From Puccinia triticina (Eukaryota > Basidiomycota > Pucciniomycetes > Pucciniales > Pucciniaceae), in NCBI RefSeq assembly GCF_026914185.1, contig NC_070561.1:5642001-5706000 (forward strand): a stretch of 64,000 nucleotides of DNA. The letters run 5' to 3'. Position numbers and translations under genes: made by a program. The notes beneath the pieces are model-generated. The model made no database searches. It was not told where the DNA came from and saw only the letters and a program-made list of their open reading frames with translations. Position 1 is the first letter of the stretch; every line of letters begins with the position of its first letter. Positions 1 through 8,934 of this stretch are shown here, piece by piece.

Positions 1-774
1 TTCAAAAAACAGTGATGGATTTCCAGCAATTAAACTTCATCCATTTCATTTGCTTGTTTTAATCAACGCACGGCTTTTTAATCTTGTATCAAAACCCCTA
101 ATATTTTTCTTCGCTCATGATTTATTATGAACCCAACTGTGTATCACAAATTATGGCCGATCTCCATCTTGCCTCCAGCTTTTGTCATGTTAGTCAATGT
201 AGAAGAGTCCTTTCCCTGATAGCAAAACCACATTCAATTCCAAAAGACTGGCGTAGTGGTTGTTGAGTGAGATCAAAGAGGGAAGCCCATCCCTACTTGG
301 CTGCAAGAAGATAAGATCAAGCAGAAATGTGTCGAATACCTCAACAGCATTTTTCTGACTTGCTTAATTCAACCCAAGGTCAACCCAAAAATGAAGGAAT
401 CCATATTGTTAATTCTGAGTTTTCTTAGGGACGGTAGAGTCATTGACAATGTAGAGGGTGATCATCCACCACCGTATTAACACTCGTTCTTTCTGCTGTA
501 CACACACACCTACACAGATGGGGTGTTATTTTTCGAAGTTACATTGTCTCACAAACTACAGGAGCGCTACACCCTCTCTTTACACTGTGAGAGGAATGCT
601 AAGCAAGAATGAATGGCAAAACAAAGCAGAGAAAAGAGAACAAAACAAAACAAAAGAGATGCGGGTACTAAGTGAAGTGGGCCCTAATACATCTTGCAGA
701 TGCCAACACCGCTCTCGCGAGCAGGGGCCAAAAAAGAAGCGAACTCTGGCGACGTAACAGCAGAGGCGGGTTTC
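1..774. other. No gene recognised (left edge)
   Basis: AT-rich sequence left of the NUS1 stop codon. Short ORFs at 458-757 and 694-1038 on the plus strand overlap the 3' end of NUS1 and show no domain or family pattern. Part of this stretch is probably the NUS1 3' untranslated region. Nothing else is supported. Confidence 0.5.
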
Positions 775-2022
775 TCAAGTGCCAACACGCTGTTGACAGT
801 TTCCGAAGACTTGCAAAGCTTCGAGATATTCGGTGTATCTCATTTTATAAGGCAAGATACCATACGACCTAGCATGGCTTTCCAAATCAACCATATAAAA
901 AAAAAAAAGGTTCTCTCAGCATTGGGAGGGATGTGTTGGTGGACAGAGGGAGAGACTCAACTATATCTCGGTGAGGGTGAGTTGCCAGGGAGGAAAGCCT
1001 CTGAATCGGAGCGATCTTCCGCCCAAGACGAGGAGTAAATCCGGCAACCCGATCGAAGTAGCTGCACCACGAATTTCAGGTAAGCAAGCTATAAAACTGA
1101 TTAGGTGGATGGGGGGGGGGGGGGGGACATACAGCAGATTTTAGTGCCGATATTTTTGACGTTAAGGTCATCGAGGTTGAGTTTAGTTTGTTTATTCAAA
1201 GCGACGATCTCGACGAGCGCCTTGGTGACTTTGACGAGGTGTTCGTGGCCTTGATGACGGTCGATGAGGTTGATGGTGATCGTGTTCGAGCCGAGCGAGC
1301 CGGCCGAGGCGGTGTTCGCAGACATGAATCCTTTCTTCGCGGACGGGGGGGCCTTGGCGATCGGACGGTAGGAGATCTCGAATTTCGATTGGATCTGCAC
1401 TTCTTCGGTCAGCTTCGGCTCGATCGAGGCCCACATTATGTGCTCGTTTCCACTCGTAAACGTGGGCAATGTCGCGAGATAGTTTATTAGCTCGGTTTTG
1501 TGTGACTTCATCAGTCCTTTGTCGCCATTGATATAGGTAAGTCAGTTTTTTCCCGCTCTTTTCGTTCAGGCTCGATTGAAAAAGGGAGCACGGACCACGT
1601 TCGTCGTAGAAGGTAATTTCTTTGATCCCAGCCTCCATCGACCAGAGGAGGGTTTTAGCAAAGTTTTCTCGCATAGCAACGAGTTCGAGAGATTGCTGAT
1701 GTTTCAATCTCTCTAAGCGACTGAGGCCGATATAGGAGAAGAGATGGGGGATGGCGAAGAAACGATGAAGCTGGTAGTTGATCGGGATCCAGATGATTGC
1801 CAGATGCGCGGGCAGTTTCTTGATCGCCCTGAGATCCTTTCGCACGTCGCGGGTGCGCACCCGACAGGCTATCAAGACCTCGTCTGCTTCGTCGACCAGC
1901 TTCTTGATCACGGAGATCGTCAGTCGGATCCCATGGGAAACCAGGTGAAGAAGGTGCAATAGGACGAAGGTTCCAGCGAGGCTGAAGGCTACTATGGCCC
2001 GGACGGGCTTCGAGGCAGTCAT
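775..2022 (-). CDS. NUS1: Nus1/NgBR-like cis-prenyltransferase subunit (dehydrodolichyl diphosphate synthase complex)
   Basis: Non-catalytic partner of the cis-prenyltransferase that makes dehydrodolichyl diphosphate at the ER for N-glycosylation. Four exons: 2022-1596, 1516-1133, 1061-962 and 877-775; the CDS is 1014 nt, 337 aa. A hydrophobic N-terminal segment (about residues 8-30) is a likely membrane anchor. The family block LPAHLAII follows, then GIKEITFYDERG, whose codons are completed across intron 1. The C-terminal part has GLPDLLLVLGG, GFPPWQLTLTEIY across intron 3, and a final YLEALQVFGNCQQRVGT. The closing RVG (residues 334-336) fits the RxG motif needed for complex activity in this family. 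Donors are GTCCGT, GTATGT and GTTGAGT. Without the last splice the protein would stop at LTEI and lose RxG, so the four-exon model is preferred. A poly-G run lies in intron 2. It is divergent from the next gene, sharing about 340 bp of upstream DNA. Confidence 0.88.
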
Positions 2023-2366
2023 GGCTTGGGCTTCGTCTGGTGGGTGGAAATAAAATCGGGGGCCAAGTCTTGAGCTAGAGGCTGATGGAAGTCGAGGTTA
2101 CAGGTCTCCGCGACTCATCAAGAGCTCATCGATGGAAAAGCGTTGCGGCTGGCACTCCGTCCTTGTTTGCTTGGGAATAACTGTGTGTGCTGGGATTTCC
2201 GTCTTTTCAGTTTGGCATTTTCGTGTGGAGCCGAGTGGAAGCGACCGCAACAGAGTTTCGGCCGAGGGACGGAGAACAGGGTGTCTGGCCCCCCGGGGGG
2301 CACGGGCGGGGACAGAGGGCGACTCGGATCAGCCCATTCCACAACCAACAACGAAAGAAAAGGACG

Positions 2367-3208
2367 ATGAGCGTGAGCAGACTCATCCGAAAGGACAGCG
2401 AAAGAGAACAGAAAAACTGACTCGCGATTGCTATGTGCCCAGGACGATCGATTCACGTATATCCATCTGAGGTCAGAAACCTCGTTGTGGTGCTATGCGG
2501 ATGACCAGGTGGACTGGGCCCTGGAAGACCTTGAAGATCGTATGTCTTTGGATCAAACCACCTCTCTTTTTTGGATGCTCGATCGCTGATGATCGGGTGA
2601 TGGTCCTGCAGGGGTTGACCAATCCGCCTGGGACATGATTCCGCCGTACCAGAACGAGGATGACGAGGGTAAGCTCTCCCAGCCCATCCCCCAACAAAAG
2701 CACGCAAATCGAGGCGCGACGACTGAGTGTTTACGAGCATGAGCCAGGTATCTTGCCGTCCCACTCGCATCCATCCTACCCATTTGGGAACCCGTACGAC
2801 CCGAGCCAGACCCCAGTCCAAGCGCCGCAACTAGCCCGGGTGATCAACCAGCCCTTGGCGGTCGGCTCGGCGCTCCTGCTGCCGTCGGCCAGCGCCGAGC
2901 CAGGCCAGGCGTACTGGGCCGAGCTGGCCACCGACCGCCTCCTGCGCCCCTCCGGCCCCCCCGAGCCGCTCGACGACCTCCATCCCGACGACCTCCCGCC
3001 CGACCAACTCGACCTCCCCCATCACCATCGCTCCACCGATCCCCGCCACCTCGTCCCTCCTCCCAACATCTCCCCTAACCTTGCGACCCCCAATCCTAAC
3101 TCCTATCGCCCCCCTCCTTCCGCTCAGACCGCTGCCGACCAGACTGAGTTTTTCGGATCTGAGGAGGACGACGAGCAGTCCGGCGAAACCGGTGCTATGG
3201 TCGAATAG
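2367..3208 (+). CDS. Acidic, proline-rich protein of unknown function (4 exons)
   Basis: I do not recognise this protein. A consistent model has exons 2367-2372, 2443-2539, 2612-2668 and 2748-3208 (621 nt, 206 aa). Intron 1 (GTGAGC...GCCCAG) contains a good ACTGAC branch site; introns 2 (GTATGT...CTGCAG) and 3 (GTAAGC...GAGCCAG) are also canonical and keep frame. The product begins MSDDRFTYIHL, has a Trp- and acid-rich segment (ADDQVDWALEDLEDR, about residues 21-35), then a long Pro/His/Asp-rich, probably disordered region and an acidic tail (FFGSEEDDEQSGE). No signal peptide or membrane segment is seen. The tiny first exon makes the start uncertain; a longer upstream start using a TTTTCAG acceptor near 2208 is also in frame. 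It is divergently paired with NUS1. Confidence 0.6.
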
Positions 3209-3486
3209 TACCCCCCATCTGTATCCTCCATGTTGTACAAACGCGCCTGTGTTGTATATCTTAAAGCCTGTTGAAAATGTTCATGACATCGTTTTTGACT
3301 CTATATAATATACTACGTACAGCGATTCGCCTTGAGTCTGAGGAATGTCATGAGCAACGGTCATGAGATGAGCAACCGTCGCAGATGAGCCTTGACAAGG
3401 CTCATCCGGAAGACTGGAATCAGAAGACAATGTCACATGGCCCAGCCGAATAGAATGAGCGTAAGAATTGGCCGAGGCTTGCAGAA

Positions 3487-3494
3487 TATAAATA
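3487..3494 (+). promoter_or_regulatory. TATA box for the secreted protein at 3616
   Basis: TATAAATA lies 122 bp upstream of the ATG, and a C-rich, probably untranslated leader follows it. Position and sequence fit a TATA-driven promoter. Confidence 0.6.
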
Positions 3495-3615
3495 GCCACC
3501 CCCCACCCACTTTGGTTGCCTCCTCATCAGCATCAACAGGACATCTCCAGCCCCACCTCCCCGAAGCCCAGCCAACGAATAGATCCCGCCTTAAACACCC
3601 AGTCCACCTTTCGAC

Positions 3616-3909
3616 ATGCGTTTCACCATCGCCGCCGCCCTGTCCCTCGCGCTACTGAACTCGGTCTGCGCCAATTTCCTCGGGGGCGTCCTCCAACCGG
3701 TATCACTTTTGCCAGTCCCATCGATTTTCGGTCAGCAAAACGGCGGGGTTAGCTGTGGCAACCAGGGCAATGCCGCCTTGAACGCAAACATTCTTACCCA
3801 GGTCCAGTGCAGCGGAGGCGACAACGCCCCCCAAATCAGCTGTGGCAACCAAGGTCACGCCGTCGCCAACCTCAATGTGCTCACCAGCATTGACTGCGTC
3901 AGCCAGTGA
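3616..3909 (+). CDS. Small secreted protein with two C-x17-C repeats (candidate effector or surface protein)
   Basis: Single-exon 97-aa ORF with a clear signal peptide (residues 1-19, cleavage probably after VCA). The mature part holds two imperfect repeats, each starting SCGNQG and closing with a cysteine exactly 17 residues later (CGNQGNAALNANILTQVQC and CGNQGHAVANLNVLTSIDC), separated by a Gly/Asn/Asp-rich linker. There are four cysteines, so it is not a hydrophobin (eight). The Asn/Gln-rich alternating pattern resembles short amyloid-like surface proteins such as chaplins, but homology is not claimed. It has a TATA box upstream and a probable 3'UTR intron downstream. Role inferred: cell-surface or effector-like secreted protein. 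Confidence 0.8.
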   Translation: MRFTIAAALSLALLNSVCANFLGGVLQPVSLLPVPSIFGQQNGGVSCGNQGNAALNANILTQVQCSGGDNAPQISCGNQGHAVANLNVLTSIDCVSQ

Positions 3910-3952
3910 GGACAACTTGTCCGGGCCCATCGAACATATTCGATTCCTGGAG

Positions 3953-4024
3953 GTAGGCACGCTTCTTTTGACGCCCAAAAGCGTGCAAACGGCCACTGAC
4001 TTACTTGCATCCTCATTGCTCCAG
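3953..4024 (+). other. Probable intron in the 3'UTR of the secreted-protein gene
   Basis: GTAGGC donor, CTGAC branch site and TTGCTCCAG acceptor define a 72-bp intron starting 43 bp after the stop codon. No coding frame continues through it, so it is read as a 3'UTR intron; alternatively it marks an alternative C-terminal exon. Confidence 0.4.
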
Positions 4025-4940
4025 CCCTCTTCATCGGTTATCGAAGTAGGACTTGCTGCCTGAACAATCGGCTTTACCCATCTGCGCAGGTCCCTCCTGA
4101 AAGATGCTGTTTTTCTTTCTGATAGTTTCACATTTACAGCCATCCATCGCTCTTTACCCACTTGTTTCAACAGCACTTTCTTCACCCATAATTAGTTTGA
4201 GCCTCTTGTACACGCCTTGAAAGTATTCGACATTCGTTTTTTCCACTTGCTTTCGTCCAACCGAGAGATTGGCTCAACCTGGACATTCAACCAGTGACCA
4301 ATGTGATGAATTTTGCGAGATGATTCTGTCCAACGTTTGGTGGGGTCAAATCACCACATAAATACCACCTTAATTAACAGGCCTATCACAGTGCTACTGG
4401 AGGATCAATCGTTCTCAATGCGTGCCCTCGGGTGGACATAGCGCGGCGCGATCTGCCTTGGGACCTTGAAATTTGGTTCTCGCTTACATCGCGAACCTGA
4501 ACGTAGCCTAAACAAAGATCACCAATGTAGATGAGCGCCGAGCGGTACAACCGGCCACGGGGAGGGGGAACACACAACTCCCCTCGATGGCCAGGTTGTT
4601 CCGGTCATTGAGCCTCAATGACTGGTCCGTTCCAGCAGTTAAAGCACCCGCTTCCCGGGGAGGCTACTCGGCATGTCAGTCGCTTTTTTTTGTTGCACTT
4701 TTTTTTGCTGTTGTTGCAAATCCACAACCAAATTATATGTGTCAGCATATATCGGCGATCACGCTTGAGCCGGGTAGCTGGTCCATACACCCCGGGCAAA
4801 CCGGGGTCATGACAGGCATACAGGTTGCACAGTCCTGCATGTCACATAAAAAATTCCCGCGCCCTGTGTCATGCATCATTTGCAGGACAGGCTTTCATGT
4901 ATGTGAGCTGTAGCTGACAGGTCTGTGAAAGCCTCTGCAC
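4025..4940. other. Intergenic repeat-rich DNA, no gene
   Basis: AT-rich intergenic DNA to about 4380, then scattered copies of a CCGGTCATTGAG / CTCAATGGCC repeat word that is also dense at 5340-5700, 16.1-16.9 kb and 45.8-46.2 kb. No coding signal was found. Confidence 0.5.
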
Positions 4941-5206
4941 AGGACCCTGGAACGCGCGGCCAGAACACAGTAACGAAAATCAATTCAAAACCGTGGGATT
5001 CATACATTTTTGAAAGAGGTTTTTCTTCATTTCTTTCAAACTTTTGCCACATGTTTAGGATAAGATGGCAGTACATTATTTTCCCTTTAAGCGTACATGT
5101 GCCCATCTTTTCAGATTGAGTATATCATGTTTAGTTGTGAGCCAAAGTGGCTTGGAACATTCATACATTTTGGTTACTATGTTCTGGCCGCGCGTTCCAG
5201 GGTCCT
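4941..5206. mobile_element. 266-bp non-autonomous hAT-type MITE with 8-bp TSD
   Basis: Terminal inverted repeats of about 38 bp start AGGACCCTGGAACGCGCGG and continue GCCAGAACA; the two arms differ at only a few positions. The element is flanked on both sides by the exact 8-bp duplication CTCTGCAC (4933-4940 and 5207-5214). The interior is AT-rich and noncoding. An 8-bp TSD fits the hAT superfamily; short size and near-perfect TIRs suggest a fairly recent insertion. Confidence 0.85.
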
Positions 5207-5214
5207 CTCTGCAC

Positions 5215-6875
5215 AGTCACTGTGCATGTGACATGTTGGAGATGTGAGCTGCATGTCATGATCCGGACAGCTTGTCATGTATATGTGACAGGACCTGCAT
5301 GACCTGACATGCATACAGGACCATGCAACCTGTACAGCTCTCATGACCCCGATTTGCCCAGGGTGATACCGGTCATCAAGGTAGAACTCTTGATGCCGGG
5401 TGCGTATATCCTACTTTCTCGTACATCCGGCCATCGAAAGGAGTGCGAAATGTCCTCTCAATGGCTGGGGTCATCAAGAGCAACACACTGATAGCCGGCC
5501 ATCAAGAGGGTGTACACACTCCCATCAATGGCCCATCTATTCCAGCCATTGAGGGGAGTGTGAATCTCCTCTTGATCATTGTCAGGTACACACTCCCTTC
5601 GCGACCTGCCATCCGGCCTTCAAGAACAACTCACCAAGCCTTCAATGGCTGACCCCAACCGGTCATCGGGAGGGGATCAAACTACTCCCCTCAATGGACA
5701 TTTTGTTCCGGCCATTCTGGTCCGTTCCAGTAGGACCAATACCCGCGCCGGCAATTGGTATTGACCCGCGCCGGCGATTGGGACCAATACCCGCGCCGGC
5801 GATTGGTATTGGTCATACTGGATGAGATCCTCCCGCGGCTGGGTGGGAGGGTAGGCACCTGAGATGGTCAGCATACGTACTTGACCTTTTTTTTTTGTGT
5901 GTACATAACCATGGTGATTCTACCAAAGCAGAATTGCATAATCCGCTGGGTTGATGTGAGAATTGGAGTTACGTGTTATTACTAAGAGAAAATTACTAAT
6001 GATGACTAAGAATGATATGCGTATTTATGCATGAAAGCTAACTTAATTAGTTTGTTAAGATTCTCGGCCTTCATTTGAATTTCCGATACGAATAACCTTG
6101 GGAATAGGAAATACGGATTCCTTTTATTTTGTGATTAGACTTGTAGCAAGAAATCCAAAAGCAAACGCGCACAGACCTTATTGTAAAATATAAAAGAAGC
6201 TTCCTTTCTTAATTGTACCTTTTCCCCATCGTAATATTTTTGTTCTTTTTGTATCATTATCATCAGCGCAAATCCAATCGTTATCTTATCCAAATCCATA
6301 TCTGAAGAGAGTCCTTATAAGAAATCAATCCTTTATAATTCTGAAGTGTGCCTGTCGTTGTCATTAGCTTGTCTGTAGACATTTGTGAGAAATCATCTCT
6401 GGCCTGTCCAATCTTCAATCGTAATACTCTAGTCATTACAGTCGACCCTGCGGTTGGGGTTTTTTTGGTTCCCTCCTTTCCATTGTGCCTCTTCCCATTT
6501 GTCCTTATCTTTGTCAAGTTGTCAAAACGACAACCCTCCATATTTAGTTTGGCAGCAGGGACTCGCCAATTCTACCTGAGTCCGATGCCCAATTGGATGT
6601 TCTTGAAAGTAAAGACGGCGCCAGCCCCCCGTTAGTCCAGACAGCGCAGAAGCAAACGCGTCTCCGCTGACATAAAGCGCGGCGACAGGACCACCGATGA
6701 CGCGGCAAGTCAGCCACTCCACTGGATAGAGGCCGCTGCAGCGTGGAATGTACTCGGTAATTATACGCTGGGGTTCTGAGGCGGCTCCGCCGCCTGTACC
6801 TAATTCACCTTTGTGATGCTTCCCAATTGCCTGTCTATTTGTTGTTGAAATAGTATATTAAGCCACTATCTATGT
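5215..6875. repeat. Dispersed-repeat region without genes
   Basis: 5215-5340 is rich in CATGTGACATG-type words. 5340-5700 carries degenerate GGTCATCAAGAGGAGT/CTCAATGGCC repeats. 5734-5812 is a short tandem repeat (ACCAATACCCGCGCCGGCGA, about three copies, partly inverted). 5880-6875 is AT-rich with no recognisable coding sequence. Confidence 0.5.
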
Positions 6876-7593
6876 CTAACTTAGCTGATTCCCCCCTCCT
6901 GAGGGGAGCAAAGGGAGCTCCAAAGGAGGGACTTATGCGCTATGTCAACCCTGTAGGAATTCAGGATCAGACCACCCGCAGCAACAAGGAAGCTAGCACG
7001 GTTAGACAGAAACCCAGAAACCCCAGCTGCACAAAGAGGTAAGCCCCCCTCCAGCAGTCCAGACCCAGAACCCTAACCCAACTCTCTAGCTGACAAGCTC
7101 CGCTTGCTCACTTGTAGATACGGCAACCTTAGAGCATCTCCAACAGTCCGGGGGTGGATTGGGTCGCCTCTAGCGGCCCACAACCAGATGTCCCGGACTG
7201 TCACACATCTATCACAACAGTCCAAATAATGGACTGTCCAAACCAAGCTGGGGTGAGTTGGCCTGCCAGGTAGAAACCCGGCAACAAGTGTCATCCGCCG
7301 ACTCAAAAAACATGAATCCTCCATCAATATGGACCCGATTGAGTATAGTACATCAAGCGCGTCTGGGCACATGCCCCAGTCCCGCGCGGCCGAGCGCCAC
7401 CGGGGGTTTGGGGGGTGCCCAGGGGGCTTGATCGGGGAGGTTGGGCGGGCCGCGGATCTTGGCACATGCCCAAGTCTTGCCTGGCCGGCCCCAAGCTCTG
7501 GGCCGATGAGATCACCGGCAGCCGTGCCGGCAACTACACCTCAACCACCCACCACACCCACTCAACAACAACACAAGAACAAAAAATCTTTCC

Positions 7594-7678
7594 AGGTGAG
7601 TAAATTTCTACTACTTAGTGACTGCTGAGTCCATTTTTCTGATTGAGGGTTTTTTTCTTGTTGACCACTTTTTTGTAG
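7594..7678 (+). other. 5' intron of the Tc1/mariner transposase gene
   Basis: GTGAGT donor and TTTTTTGTAG acceptor directly before the ATG at 7679. Most likely a 5'UTR intron. The upstream frame starting at 7329 is open across the donor in phase 0, so a chimeric transcript starting on the Harbinger ATG could extend the transposase N-terminus. Confidence 0.5.
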
Positions 7679-8934
7679 ATGTCCACCTCCGAGGAACTGG
7701 AGCTCAAGGCAAATCAAGAAAAGGCCAAGGCGCTCGTCGAGGATCTGCGGGATGTGAACAAGAAGATTGCTCAACAGGAAGTAATCAAAAAGGCCAAAGC
7801 CAAGATCAATGATAAACGAACCTACGAAAACAATCGACTTGCCCATAAAGAACGAAAACCGAATGCAATGATTAAACCCGAGGTCCGCGAACTCATACGC
7901 GAGAATGTTATTGGAAGCAGTATGAAGGTGGTTGATGCTGAGAAAACCTTCAAAGTATCGCGACGTCAAATTCAGCGTATCAAAGCTGAAGATCCAAACC
8001 TTGTCAAGACGCAAAAAAAACGCCCCAGCAAGTTCACCGACGAGATGAAGACTGAGATCCTCATGCAGCTTGATCAGCGATCCTCGACTACACTTCCAGA
8101 GCTTGCTAAGTTCCTCAAGGACGAGTTCGACGTCAAAATATCGACTCAGGCAATCAGCAACCTGATCCATGATATGGACATATCATGGAAACAGGCTACC
8201 AACATACCGGCGTCGTGGAATCAGCCCTACCTTACTCAGCAACGGGCTAATTTTGTGAATCGCCGTGGGCTTGATCTTGGGCGGAAGGTCGTGTACGTCG
8301 ATGAGGCTGGATTCGATCTTCACTCGGGTCGATCTCACGGATATGCTCCCTCCGGTAGGTGTTTTCTCTTCCTTTCTTTTTTGGTTTCTTGCTGACTTTT
8401 GCGTTGAATCAAGGCCAACCTGCTGTCTTGAGTCTTGTACCCAAGGCGAAGCAGGTGACCTTGATAGGTGCCCTGTCGGAGGAGGGTTTCGTCTATCACG
8501 AACTCCTCAACGCGGACAACACCAAGGCTAAGGGGGTAGGCGCGGATCAGTTCTGCCTCTTCCTTGGGAGCCTTGGTGCTAGGCTTCCTCCCGATTCTAT
8601 AATCATCATTGATAATGCTCCGATCCACCGAGGCGAGCGCTTTGACGAGGTCCGACAATCGCTCAGCACCTCGAAATCGATTCAGATCGAATTCCTTCCG
8701 AAATACTCCCCGTTCCTCAATCCAATCGAGTACAGCTTTCACTCGATTAAAACCTATGTCCGATCAAAAGAGCCGCCCAATCAAACAGCTTTAGTTACCG
8801 AGATCAAGAACGCAATCAACGAAGCAATTACCCCGGAAAAGTCAACCCATTTTTTTTCTCATTGTCGGCGTCTTTACCGCCCATGTTCTGAATACCAGGA
8901 AATCACTGGGCCCATCTTGGCTGCCCCTTCCTAA
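7679..8934 (+). CDS. Tc1/mariner-IS630 family DDE transposase, intact frame
   Basis: Cut-and-paste transposase acting on the TIRs of its own element. Exons 7679-8354 and 8414-8934, with an intron GTAGGT...CTGAC...TCAAG; 398 aa. Residues 1-60 are Lys/Glu-rich and coiled-coil-like. A helix-turn-helix region follows (about 65-160; VSRRQIQRIK and TLPELAKFLKDEF). The DDE_3-type catalytic domain has VVYVDEAGFD (first D), SIIIIDNAPIH (second D) and YSPFLNPIEYSF (E). The second D and the E are separated by 38 residues, longer than the common D34E. No stops or frameshifts. It lies inside the dead Harbinger transposase and shares no decay with it. Confidence 0.88.

Noticed and set aside
694..1038. Plus-strand 114-aa ORF
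   Set aside because: Lies opposite the last two NUS1 exons and intron; a shadow frame.
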